A stretch of DNA of 64,000 nt from Streptomyces kaniharaensis (lineage in GTDB: Bacteria > Actinomycetota > Actinomycetes > Streptomycetales > Streptomycetaceae): the NCBI RefSeq assembly GCF_009569385.1, contig NZ_WBOF01000001.1, positions 434,001-498,000 of the forward strand, written 5' to 3'. Of this stretch, positions 27,896 to 36,182 are shown one piece after another (the first letter of the stretch is position 1; each line of letters starts with the position of its first letter). The notes beneath the pieces are model-generated. The model did no database searches. It saw only the letters and a program-made list of their open reading frames with translations, and was not told the DNA's origin. The translations under genes and the position numbers were made by a program.

Positions 27896-29164
27896 ATGAC
27901 CGGCTCCGCCCCGCAGCGCCCCCGCTTCGGCGCCAACTACACGCCCACCTCGGGCTGGTTCCACCACTGGCTCGACTTCGACCTCGACGCCGTCCGCGCC
28001 GACCTCGACTCCGTCGCCGCACTCGGCCTGGACCACGTCCGCGTCTTCCCGCTCTGGCCGCTCTTCCAGCCCAACCGCACGCTGATCCGCCCGCGTGCCG
28101 TCGAACAGCTCGCCGCGCTCGTCGACGCGGCCGGCGAGCGCGGGCTCGACGTCGCGGTGGACGGCCTCCAGGGCCACCTGTCGAGCTTCGACTTCCTGCC
28201 CTCCTGGACCCGGACCTGGCACCGGCGCAACCTCTTCACCGATCCCGACGTCGTCGACGGCCAGGCCGCCTACCTGCGCACCCTCGCCGCGGCGCTGCGC
28301 GGGAGGCCCAACTTCCTCGGCATGACGGTCGGCAACGAGATCAACCAGTTCTCCGGTGATCCGCACCCCGACCCCGACCGGATCACCCCCGGCCAGGCCG
28401 ACGCCTGGCTGCGCCGGATGCTCGCCGCCTGCGAACAGGGCGCGCCCGGCCGGCTCCACCTGCACGCCTCCTACGACGCCGCCTGGTACCTCGACGACCA
28501 CCCGTTCACCCCCTGGCACTCGGCCCGGATCGGCGCCGCCACCGCCGTGCACTCCTGGGTCTTCAACGGCACCGCCCAGCGCTACGGCGCCGCCTCCACC
28601 GCGACCGCGCAGCACGCCGCCTACCTGGTCGAGCTCGCCAAGGCCTGGGCGGACGACCCGGCCCGCCCGGTCTGGCTCCAGGAGGTCGGCGCCCCCGCCC
28701 CGCACATCACCGCCGAGGACGCCGCCCGCTTCACCGCTGCCACCGTCGCGGCCGTCCTGGACTGCCCCGGCCTGTGGGGCGTCACCTGGTGGTGCTCGCA
28801 CGACGTGGACCGCACCCTCGCCGACTTCCCCGAACTCGAATACGGCCTGGGCCTGTTGACCACCGACCGCGCGGTCAAGCCGGCCGGTGCCCGCCTCGCC
28901 GAGGCCGTCGCCGAGGCGCGCAACGGCTGGCAGCCGCCGCGGCCGCGCACCACGGCCGTGGTCGTGGCCACCGGCGACGAGGTGGCGGCCCCGAAGCGCT
29001 CGGTCTGCGGGCCGGGCGGCGCCGTGTTCGAGGCGTTCATGCGCCTCACCGAGGCCGGCGCCCGCCCGACCACCGTCCTCGCCGAACGCGCCGAGGACCG
29101 GGCACACCTGGCCGCGCGCGGAATCACCGAGGTGGTCCACCCGCACGACGTACGTTCTCTCTAG
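27896..29164 (+). CDS. GH5-family glycosidase, probable beta-mannosidase (GH5_18-like)
   Basis: 422 residues, TIM-barrel glycosidase without a signal peptide. The clan GH-A acid/base motif is VGNEIN (Glu148) and the nucleophile is probably Glu263 in WLQEVGAP. Residues 300-422 form a shorter C-terminal part. Pattern and setting fit GH5 subfamily 18, members of which cleave the beta-mannosyl-GlcNAc core disaccharide of N-glycans in bifidobacteria. That would finish the breakdown begun by GH85 and GH38. The subfamily call is from memory of the family, so less certain than GH5. ATG 27896 follows GAGGAA and lies 44 nt after the permease. Confidence 0.8.
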   Translation: MTGSAPQRPRFGANYTPTSGWFHHWLDFDLDAVRADLDSVAALGLDHVRVFPLWPLFQPNRTLIRPRAVEQLAALVDAAGERGLDVAVDGLQGHLSSFDFLPSWTRTWHRRNLFTDPDVVDGQAAYLRTLAAALRGRPNFLGMTVGNEINQFSGDPHPDPDRITPGQADAWLRRMLAACEQGAPGRLHLHASYDAAWYLDDHPFTPWHSARIGAATAVHSWVFNGTAQRYGAASTATAQHAAYLVELAKAWADDPARPVWLQEVGAPAPHITAEDAARFTAATVAAVLDCPGLWGVTWWCSHDVDRTLADFPELEYGLGLLTTDRAVKPAGARLAEAVAEARNGWQPPRPRTTAVVVATGDEVAAPKRSVCGPGGAVFEAFMRLTEAGARPTTVLAERAEDRAHLAARGITEVVHPHDVRSL

Positions 29165-29176
29165 ACGTACGTTCTC
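29147..29176 (+). repeat. 13-nt direct repeat at the GH5-GH38 junction
   Basis: GACGTACGTTCTC occurs at 29147-29159 and 29164-29176, 17 nt apart, each copy containing the palindrome ACGTACGT; CGTTCTCC recurs at 29181. The first copy is within the last codons of the GH5 gene. It could be a binding site controlling the downstream GH38 gene. Confidence 0.5.
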
Positions 29177-29251
29177 CGTGCGTTCTCCCCAGCCGCGTAA
29201 AGCCGTGTACAGCCGTTCACATCCGCCAGCCACGCAACGGAGCCTGCTGAC

Positions 29252-32200
29252 ATGCACGATGACCGCACCCTCGTCGAGTCCCGCCTCAGGCGCGTCCTCG
29301 ACGAGCGCATCCGCCCGGCCGTCCACCCCGAGTCCGTCCCGCTGAAGGTCGGCATCTGGACGGCGCCCGGCGAGCCCGTCCCCGTCGCCGAGGGCCTGGC
29401 CGCGCCGCGCACCCCCGTCGCGGTCGGTGACGCGTGGGGCGCGCCGTGGGGCACCAGCTGGCTCACCGTCTCCGGGACCGTGCCCGAGGCGTGGGCCGGG
29501 CGGACGGTCGAGGCGCTGATCGACCTCGGCTTCGACGCCAACATGCCGGGCTTCCAGTGCGAGGGCCTGGTCTACCGCCCCGACGGCACCCCGGTGAAGG
29601 GCCTGAACCCGCGCAACCAGTGGGTGCGGATCGCCGCGCCCGCGGCCGGCGGCGAGCAGGTGCTGCTGCACGTCGAGGCGGCGTCCAACCCGGTCATCCT
29701 GGACTACCACCCCTTCCTGCCCACCGAGTTGGGCGATCGGGACACGGCCGGCGAGGCGCCGCAGTACCGGCTCGCCCGGATGGACCTCGCCGTCTTCGAC
29801 GAGACGGTGTGGCAGCTCGCGATCGATCTGGAGGTGCTCGGCGAGCTGATGGCCGAGCTGCCGGTCGACGGCGCCCGCCGCTGGGAGATCCTGCGCGCCG
29901 TCGAACGGGCGCTCGACGCCGTCGACCTCCAGGACGTCAACGGATCCGCCGCAGCCGCCCGCTCGGAACTGGCCGGAGTACTGGCCGCGCCTGCCACGCC
30001 GTCCGCGCACCGGATCAGCGCGGTCGGCCACGCACACATCGACTCGGCCTGGCTCTGGCCGCTGCGCGAGACCGTCCGCAAGGTGGCCCGCACCACCGCC
30101 AACATGACCGCGCTGCTGGAGGACGAGCCGGAGTTCGTCTACACCATGTCCCAGGCGCAGCAGTACGCCTGGATCAAGGAGTACCGCCCCGAGGTGTACG
30201 CACGGGTGCGGAAGGCGGTGGCCGACGGGCGGTTCGTGCCGGCCGGCGGCATGTGGGTCGAGTCCGACACCAACATGCCGGGTTCGGAGGCGATGGCCCG
30301 TCAGTTCGTGTACGGCAAACGGTTCTTCCTCGACGAGTTCGGGATCGAGAACCACGAGGCCTGGCTGCCCGACACCTTCGGCTTCGCCGGCGGCCTGCCG
30401 CAGATCATCCACAACGCGGGCTCCCGGTGGCTGCTGACGCAGAAGATCTCGTGGAGCCAGGTCAACAGGTTCCCGCACCACACCTTCCTCTGGGAGGGCA
30501 TCGACGGGACGCGCGTCTTCACCCACTTCCCGCCCGTGGACACCTACAACTGCTCCATGAAGGGCAGCGAAATCGCACACGCGGCAAGGAACTTCAAGGA
30601 CAAGGGAGTCGCCCGGCGCTCGCTCGCCCCGACCGGCTGGGGCGACGGCGGTGGTGGCACCACCCGTGAGATGGTCGCCAAGGCCGCCCGGCTGAAGGAC
30701 CTGGAGGGCTCGGCCACCGTCCACTGGGAGAAGCCCGCCGAGTTCTTCGCCAAGGCCGAGGCCGAGTACCCGAACCCACCGGTCTGGGTCGGCGAGCTCT
30801 ACCTCGAACTCCACCGGGCCACGCTCACCAGCCAGGCCAGGACCAAGCAGGGCAACCGGCGCAGCGAGAACCTGCTACGCGAGGCCGAACTCTGGTGCGC
30901 CACCGCCGCGTTGCGCACGGGTGCGGCGTACCCGTACGAGGAGCTGGACCGGATCTGGAAGACGGTGCTGCTGCACCAGTTCCATGACATCCTGCCCGGC
31001 TCGTCCATCGCGTGGGTGCACCGCGAGGCCGAGGCGACGTACGCGGCGATCGCCGAGGAGCTGGAGGCGCTCATCGGGCGCGCCCAGCAGGCCCTCGCCG
31101 GGGACGCCGCGGGCGGGCGCGAGCTGGTGTTCAACGCGGCGCCACACGCGCGGTCGGCCGTTCCGGCGGGCGGGGCGGCGGTCGCCGGGACACCCGCCGG
31201 GGGCTGCTCGGTGACGGCGCGGGCAGAGGGCGGGTTCGTCCTGCGCAACGGCCTGCTGGACGTGGTGGTGGACGGCGACGGGCTGGTGGTGTCGGTCGTC
31301 GACGTCGCGAGCGGGCGGGAGACCGTCGCTCCGGGCGCGCGTGCCAACCTGCTCCAGATCCACCCCGACTTCCCCAACATGTGGGACGCCTGGGACGTCG
31401 ACCGGTTCTACCGGAACACCGTCACCGATCTGGTGGGGCTCGACTCGCTCACCGTCGCCGCCTCGGACGCCGATCGGGTCGCGGTCCGGGTGGCGCGTTC
31501 CTTCGGATCGTCCACCGTCGTCCAGACGCTCACCCTGCGCGCAGGCGAGCAGCGGCTCGACATCGACACCGAGGTCGACTGGCACGAGACCGAGAAGTTC
31601 CTCAAGGCCGCCTTCCCGCTCGACATCCACACCGAGCGCTACGCCGCCGAGACCCAGTTCGGCCACCTCCACCGCCCCACCCACACCAACACCAGCTGGG
31701 AGGCCGCCAAGTTCGAGGCCTGCAACCACCGCTTCGTCCACCTCGACGAACCCGGCTGGGGCGTCGCCCTCGTCACCGCCTCCACCTACGGGCACGACGT
31801 CACCCGCACCGTGCGCGGCACCGACGGCGGCACGACCACCACTGTCCGCTTCTCGCTGCTGCGCGCACCCCGCTTCCCCGACCCCAGGACCGACCAGGGC
31901 CTGCACCGCTTCCACCACGCCCTCGTGCCCGGCGCGGCCATCGGCGACGCCGTCCGCGAGGGCTACCGCATCGGCCTGCCCGAGCGCCGGATCACCGGCA
32001 CGGTCGCCGACGTGGCGCCGTTGGTGTCGATGGACAACGACGCGATCGTGGTGAGCGCGGTCAAGCTCGCCGACGACCGGAGCGGGGATCTGGTCGTCCG
32101 CGTCTACGAGGCCGGCGGCGGGCGCGCCCGCGGCCGCCTCGCCACGTCGTTCCCGCTGGCCGGGGCGGAGCCCTGCGATCTGCTGGAGCGGCCGTGGGAC

Positions 32201-32296
32201 GGCACACGCGGCGAGGTGGCCGTGGTGGACGGCGGGGTGGAGCTGGCGCTCCGGCCGTTCGAACTGGTCACGCTGCGCCTGACGACGGCGGGCTGA
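29252..32296 (+). CDS. GH38 alpha-mannosidase, bacterial type
   Basis: 1014 residues, cytoplasmic. An N-terminal beta domain (1-250) precedes the catalytic domain, where GHAHIDSAWLWP (His260, Asp264) binds zinc and WLPDTFGFAGG supplies the nucleophile Asp374. HQFHDILPGSS and the C-terminal beta domains complete the family pattern. It resembles the classic bacterial/vacuolar GH38 group and differs from the GH38 at 16532, so the pair may split work between linkages (alpha-1,2/1,3/1,6). ATG 29252 has GGAG upstream. It is last gene before a strong hairpin. Confidence 0.94.
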   Translation: MHDDRTLVESRLRRVLDERIRPAVHPESVPLKVGIWTAPGEPVPVAEGLAAPRTPVAVGDAWGAPWGTSWLTVSGTVPEAWAGRTVEALIDLGFDANMPGFQCEGLVYRPDGTPVKGLNPRNQWVRIAAPAAGGEQVLLHVEAASNPVILDYHPFLPTELGDRDTAGEAPQYRLARMDLAVFDETVWQLAIDLEVLGELMAELPVDGARRWEILRAVERALDAVDLQDVNGSAAAARSELAGVLAAPATPSAHRISAVGHAHIDSAWLWPLRETVRKVARTTANMTALLEDEPEFVYTMSQAQQYAWIKEYRPEVYARVRKAVADGRFVPAGGMWVESDTNMPGSEAMARQFVYGKRFFLDEFGIENHEAWLPDTFGFAGGLPQIIHNAGSRWLLTQKISWSQVNRFPHHTFLWEGIDGTRVFTHFPPVDTYNCSMKGSEIAHAARNFKDKGVARRSLAPTGWGDGGGGTTREMVAKAARLKDLEGSATVHWEKPAEFFAKAEAEYPNPPVWVGELYLELHRATLTSQARTKQGNRRSENLLREAELWCATAALRTGAAYPYEELDRIWKTVLLHQFHDILPGSSIAWVHREAEATYAAIAEELEALIGRAQQALAGDAAGGRELVFNAAPHARSAVPAGGAAVAGTPAGGCSVTARAEGGFVLRNGLLDVVVDGDGLVVSVVDVASGRETVAPGARANLLQIHPDFPNMWDAWDVDRFYRNTVTDLVGLDSLTVAASDADRVAVRVARSFGSSTVVQTLTLRAGEQRLDIDTEVDWHETEKFLKAAFPLDIHTERYAAETQFGHLHRPTHTNTSWEAAKFEACNHRFVHLDEPGWGVALVTASTYGHDVTRTVRGTDGGTTTTVRFSLLRAPRFPDPRTDQGLHRFHHALVPGAAIGDAVREGYRIGLPERRITGTVADVAPLVSMDNDAIVVSAVKLADDRSGDLVVRVYEAGGGRARGRLATSFPLAGAEPCDLLERPWDGTRGEVAVVDGGVELALRPFELVTLRLTTAG

Positions 32297-32303
32297 CCGC
32301 CCC

Positions 32304-32334
32304 GTGGCGCCTCGCGGGGAGAGCGAGGCGCCAC
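32304..32334 (+). terminator. Hairpin terminator after the GH38 gene
   Basis: A perfect 12-bp stem (GTGGCGCCTCGC with GCGAGGCGCCAC) and 7-nt loop begin 7 nt past the GH38 stop. It should end the importer operon or reduce read-through into the kinase gene. Confidence 0.75.
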
Positions 32335-32433
32335 CGCCGTCGCCCCAGCCCCGGCCCATCCCACTACGCTGATCGGCGCCCCACCACCCCGGCCGGGGCC
32401 GCTGCCGTCCGCCCCTGCCTGGAGCCGTCCGCG

Positions 32434-33384
32434 ATGACCGTCACCACCGCGTCCGCCGCCGCCCCGCTGTTCGCCGCCGTCGACATAGGCGGAACGAAGA
32501 TCGCCGGGGCGCTGGTCGACGAGCGCGGCGGGCTCCGGCACCGGCTGCAACTGCCCACCCCCGCCCAGGAGTCCGGCGAGGCCGTGATCGCCGTCGTCCG
32601 CCAGGTGCTGGACCGGCTGGCCGGTTCGCCCGACTGGGCCGCCGTGCGCGCCGTCGGGATCGGCAGCGCCGGCCCGGTGGACCTCGCCCGGGGCGCCGTG
32701 AGCCCGGTCAACATCCCCGGCTGGCGCGGCTTCCCGCTGGTCGCCGAGGTCGCCGCGCACACGGCGCTCGCCGCCCGCGGGCTGAAGGTGCACCTCGCCG
32801 GGGACGGTGTCGCGATGGCCGCCGCCGAGCACTGGCGGGGTGCCGCGCGGGGCGCCGACAACGCGCTGTGCCTGGTGGTGTCGACGGGCGTCGGCGCCGG
32901 CCTCGTCCTGGACGGCGCGGTTCGTCCCGGCCCGAGCGGCAACGCCGGGCACCTCGGCCACATCACCGTCGACCTGGACGGCGAGGCCTGCCCGTGCGGT
33001 TCGCGCGGCTGCCTGGAGGGCATCGCGAGCGGCACCGCGATCGCCCGCCGCGCCCTCGCCGAGGGCTGGCGCCCGTCCGGGGAGGACCGCTCGGCCCGCG
33101 CCGTCGCCGCCGACGCCGAGGCGGGCGACCCGATCGCCCTCACGTCCTTCGACCGCGCGGCGCAGGCCCTGGCCGCCGGCATCGCCGCCACCGCCGCACT
33201 GGTCGACCTCGATCGGGTGGTGATCGGCGGCGGTGTCGCGACCGCCGGCGACGTGCTGTTCGCCCCGCTCGCCCGCCACCTCGACGCGTACGCCGTGCTT
33301 CCGTACGTCCGCCGCCTCGACGTCCGCCGAGCCCAACTCGGCACCGACGCGGGCCTGATCGGCGCCGCCGCCCTCTGCCGCTGA
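32434..33384 (+). CDS. ROK-family sugar kinase
   Basis: 316 residues. The phosphate-binding motif is AAVDIGGTKIAGAL near the N-terminus. The ROK zinc motif is intact: GHLGHITVD followed by CPCGSRGCLEGIASG. There is no helix-turn-helix, so it is a kinase rather than a ROK repressor. In this position it probably phosphorylates mannose or N-acetylglucosamine released by the GH38 and GH5 enzymes. ATG 32434 is preceded by GGAG. A hairpin separates it from the GH38 gene, so it may have its own promoter. Confidence 0.88.
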   Translation: MTVTTASAAAPLFAAVDIGGTKIAGALVDERGGLRHRLQLPTPAQESGEAVIAVVRQVLDRLAGSPDWAAVRAVGIGSAGPVDLARGAVSPVNIPGWRGFPLVAEVAAHTALAARGLKVHLAGDGVAMAAAEHWRGAARGADNALCLVVSTGVGAGLVLDGAVRPGPSGNAGHLGHITVDLDGEACPCGSRGCLEGIASGTAIARRALAEGWRPSGEDRSARAVAADAEAGDPIALTSFDRAAQALAAGIAATAALVDLDRVVIGGGVATAGDVLFAPLARHLDAYAVLPYVRRLDVRRAQLGTDAGLIGAAALCR

Positions 33385-33417
33385 ACCCGGCTCCGATACC
33401 CGCTCCTCCGAACTGCA

Positions 33418-33444
33418 CCGGGCCGGTCGAAACGACCGGCCCGG
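33418..33444. terminator. Bidirectional hairpin between ROK kinase and DUF2267 genes
   Basis: A perfect 12-bp stem (CCGGGCCGGTCG with CGACCGGCCCGG) around an AAA loop, between two convergent genes. Confidence 0.8.
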
Positions 33445-33480
33445 GAGCCCAGGTGTCCCGCGCCTCCGGCGGCGGCCCGC

Positions 33481-33876
33481 TCAGGCCGGCAGCGGGTGGC
33501 CGAACAGCAGGTCGTAGCCGTCCGGCAGCTGGTCGAGCACCCGGCCGATCAGCTCGTCCGGGGCCAGGTCGGCGAGCGTGCTCAGGACCGCCCCGATGTC
33601 CCACTGGGCGGTCGCCGGGGTGGCCCCGTCGATCCAGCCGACGACGGCCTCGACGAAGCGCTCGGCGGTCAGCGCCTCGCCGGTCGGCCGGGCGTCGCGC
33701 AGGAGCGAGGCATAGGTTTCGGGCAGGGACTCCGCCAGTTCGGCCCGCTCGCCCCCGACCAGATGCTCGCCGAGCAAGGCGAGCACCACGCGGGCGGCGT
33801 GGTCGGCCTCCGCGTCGCCGCGGTACTCCCCGCGCTCGACGACGCGGGCGAGGAAGTCCTCCCGGGAGATGGTCAT
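33481..33876 (-). CDS. DUF2267 family protein
   Basis: 131 residues. The family pattern is visible: an N-terminal SREDFLARVVERG segment, then ARVVLALLGEHLVGGERAEL and the short helix-loop repeats of DUF2267. Members occur widely in actinobacteria, often near stress genes; function unknown. The ATG at 33876 is set by a perfect AAGGAGGA site, while a longer in-frame opening to 34062 is low-complexity. A 30-nt repeat (GCGGCGGGCT x3) lies in its upstream region. Confidence 0.82.
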   Translation of the reverse strand: MTISREDFLARVVERGEYRGDAEADHAARVVLALLGEHLVGGERAELAESLPETYASLLRDARPTGEALTAERFVEAVVGWIDGATPATAQWDIGAVLSTLADLAPDELIGRVLDQLPDGYDLLFGHPLPA

Positions 33877-33914
33877 CGCGTCCTCCTTCCGCTCGGCGGG
33901 AACCGGCGGGGTCC

Positions 33915-33944
33915 GCGGCGGGCTGCGGCGGGCTGCGGCGGGCT
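33915..33944. repeat. Three tandem copies of a 10-nt unit
   Basis: GCGGCGGGCT occurs three times without a gap, just upstream of the DUF2267 gene. Probably a slippage product. Confidence 0.6.
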
Positions 33945-34024
33945 GCGGATTCGGGGGCCGTCGCAGCCGGTGACCGGCGCGGAACGTACCGGTGCCCGTG
34001 CTGCTCAGGGTACTGCGGACCGTC

Positions 34025-34054
34025 GGGTACGGCGGAGGGTTTCTCGCCGTACCC
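34025..34054. terminator. Hairpin between thioesterase gene and DUF2267 gene
   Basis: GGGTACGGCG and CGCCGTACCC form a perfect 10-bp stem with a 10-nt loop. It lies about 115 nt past the thioesterase stop and upstream of DUF2267, so it may terminate the former or belong to the promoter of the latter. Confidence 0.45.
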
Positions 34055-34169
34055 CGGATCATCCGTACCCCGGCTCGACCAGGCGGGCGGATCGACGCGG
34101 CTGCCGATCACGCCGCCGGCCCGCGCCGCCCGTCCGGCGCGGATCGACCGAGCGCGCGGCCGACCGGCG

Positions 34170-34730
34170 TCAGGCCGCCGAGGCGCGGCACCGCCTGCGG
34201 GAGCCCCGCACGGGCGAGGCCGTGCCCGAACGAGCCGGTACCCGCTGCGGCGGCACCGTGTGCGGCGCGCTCGGCGAAGCGTCGGCCCGGTCGGCCTCAC
34301 CCCGCGCGGACTCCGGAATGAACCCCGTGAGAAAACGCCGTTCGTTCTCGCTGAGGGTGCGCGAGCGCCCGGATTCCCTGTCCCGGGCGACGACCACGGT
34401 GCGGGCCCGCATGAACACCTGCGGTTCCCGGCAGACATTCACGACGACGTGCGCGGAACTCCGCCCGAGCCGCTCCACGGACAGCCTGACCGTCAATGGC
34501 TCGGGCCGGTGGTGCAGCTGCTCCAGGTAATCGATCTCGTGCCGCGCGATGAGGAATCCGGACGGGAACAGCGATTCCCGGACGGCGGTCGCGTGGTGGC
34601 AGAACAGGTCGTAAATCCCCTCCTGGACGTATCCGACCAGCCGGGCGTTGTTGATGTGCCCGTTCTCGTCGACGTCGCTCCAGCGGGTGGGACAGGTCAG
34701 CACGTGCGCGCCCGGGTGCAGCGCGCTCAC
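34170..34730 (-). CDS. Acyl-CoA thioesterase, 4HBT hot-dog family
   Basis: 186 residues. The hot-dog fold is clear in residues 1-135: WSDVDENGHINNARLVGY is the helix carrying the active-site Asp of the 4-hydroxybenzoyl-CoA thioesterase type, and HEIDYLEQL and ARTVVVARDRES are the expected strands. The last 50 residues are a polar, Ala/Arg/Pro-rich tail not normal for the family. The GTG start overlaps the stop of the upstream gene (GTGA), so the two are coupled. Acyl substrate unknown. Confidence 0.85.
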   Translation of the reverse strand: MSALHPGAHVLTCPTRWSDVDENGHINNARLVGYVQEGIYDLFCHHATAVRESLFPSGFLIARHEIDYLEQLHHRPEPLTVRLSVERLGRSSAHVVVNVCREPQVFMRARTVVVARDRESGRSRTLSENERRFLTGFIPESARGEADRADASPSAPHTVPPQRVPARSGTASPVRGSRRRCRASAA

Positions 34731-35035
34731 TGCTGCGTCAGCCCGGCGCCGACCGCGGCGGGGAGCAGCGCACGCCGCAACCTGGCGTAGTAGGCGGCGT
34801 GTTCGGCCGCCATCCGGGCCGCCGTCCAGCCCTCCTCCGCGGCCTCGGCGGCCGTCTGGACGACGATGCTGTCGAGCACCTCGTCGACCGAGCGGCAGAG
34901 TTCGGCGACGGCGGCCAGGCGGTCGGTGACGGCGGCGGTGGCCGCGTCGCGGGCCGGGAAGGCGGCCAGCGAGTCGACCGCGAGGCGCAGATCGCGGGCC
35001 ACGTCGGGCCGACTATCGGAAAGGCAATTTCGCAC
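34727..35035 (-). CDS. Small helical protein of unknown function, coupled to the thioesterase
   Basis: 102 residues from the GTG at 35033-35035, chosen because GGGAGAA lies 5 nt upstream; in-frame sequence continues to 35194 but looks non-coding. The product is alanine-rich and almost all helix, with regions such as DRLAAVAELCRSVDEVLDS and AAEHAAYYARLRRALL, and no recognisable domain. Its stop overlaps the thioesterase start, implying a shared function, perhaps as a partner subunit. I do not recognise the family. Confidence 0.6.
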   Translation of the reverse strand: MRNCLSDSRPDVARDLRLAVDSLAAFPARDAATAAVTDRLAAVAELCRSVDEVLDSIVVQTAAEAAEEGWTAARMAAEHAAYYARLRRALLPAAVGAGLTQQ

Positions 35036-35552
35036 GCGTTTCTCCCGAATGAGGTCACGGCCCGGCTCGGCCGTGTTCGAATACACCGGATTGCGCCGGG
35101 GGGAGGGAACGGTGGGACCACCCCCGGGCGGAAGGGACGCTATCCCAGCCCGGGCGGCCCGAGACTGGTTTGCGGACGGTGACGGGAAACTCACCTCGAT
35201 CGGAGTAATTTGGCGGGTACAAAATATGCCGCATCATCCGAATGCCACGCCAGTGCGGGTGAATCTCGCCACCCTGCGCCACCCCGCACACCGCACTCGA
35301 GCCGCCGACCGCCGCCCCACCAGCACGCCTCGTCCCGGTGCGCGCCGGGCAGGGCGCGGGTGCCGTCCGGCGACGGAAGGTTTAGGACGGAGGCGCCGGG
35401 ATGCACGGCCCGGCACGGTCGAGGGCAACGGTGAGTAGCGGCCACTGTCCGGCTCGTCGCGGTGCTCCTCACCTTCCGGCCGGCCGATGATCTTCACCTC
35501 TCGTTCGACGGCGGGGTCGGCGAGCGGGCCGGGGTGGAATGACCGACCGGGG
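35036..35552. other. Intergenic stretch without a convincing gene
   Basis: Short openings in several frames lack ribosome sites and family features. The AT-richer part at about 35190-35235 (GTAATTTGG and TACAAAATATG) may hold the promoter of the minus-strand small-protein/thioesterase pair. I see no RNA gene or repeat. Confidence 0.5.
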
Positions 35553-36056
35553 TCAGCCCGATTCCCCCAGCAGGTCCAGCACCCGCGTCCAGCTGTACGC
35601 TCCCGGCACGAACTCCGCGATCCGCACCCCCATCGCACGCAGCCGCGCCAGGCTCTCCTCGTACGCCGGGTGCGCCGCCTGCGCCGTGCTCAGGCACGGC
35701 TGCACGGCGACCGGGATCCCCCAGCCGTACGACTCGCAGAGGATCCCGAGCGCGAGCGTGTCGGATATCCCTGCCGCCCACTTGTTGACGGTGTTGAACG
35801 TCGCCGGAGCCACCACGACGGCATCCGGGTCCGGCAGGGGCCGCGGGTCACCGGGCTTGCGCCAGGCCGAGCGGATCGGATACCCCGTCTGTTCGACGAT
35901 CGCCTCCTCGTCGATGAACCCCATCGCGAGCGGGGTCGCCACCACCCCGACGTCCCATCCCCGGTCCTGGGCCGCCGCGATCAACTCCCCCACTCCGCCC
36001 GCGACTCCCGCCGCGCACACGACCACGTACAGAACCGGCTTCTTCTCCGCGCGCAC
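35553..36056 (-). CDS. Flavoprotein (phosphopantothenoylcysteine-decarboxylase-like)
   Basis: 167 residues, the whole length of a single flavoprotein (PF02441-type) domain. It opens with VLYVVVCAAG and contains DAVVVAPATFNTVNKWAAGISD, which corresponds to the FMN-binding PASANT-like segment, then ILCESYGWGIPVAV. Relatives of this standalone streptomycete form are related to Dfp/EpiD decarboxylases but their substrates are unknown. I start at GTG 36056, with GGGAG about 8 nt upstream; an ATG at 36125 has none. Confidence 0.82.
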   Translation of the reverse strand: MRAEKKPVLYVVVCAAGVAGGVGELIAAAQDRGWDVGVVATPLAMGFIDEEAIVEQTGYPIRSAWRKPGDPRPLPDPDAVVVAPATFNTVNKWAAGISDTLALGILCESYGWGIPVAVQPCLSTAQAAHPAYEESLARLRAMGVRIAEFVPGAYSWTRVLDLLGESG

Positions 36057-36154
36057 GCCCGTGCTCCCTTCAGCCCTCAACCGGACCGAAGAACAGTAGC
36101 CGCGCCCCACGCCCCAACTCCGCACCCGTCAAGCCTTGGTAAAGTCCGGTCAGC

Positions 36155-36167
36155 TCACTAGTAGTGA
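36155..36167. promoter_or_regulatory. Perfect palindrome upstream of the secreted peptidase
   Basis: TCACTA-G-TAGTGA is a perfect 13-nt inverted repeat ending 15 nt before the ATG of the peptidase gene. The position suits a repressor site over the promoter or leader. Confidence 0.4.
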
Positions 36168-36182
36168 CATTGCACATATCAC

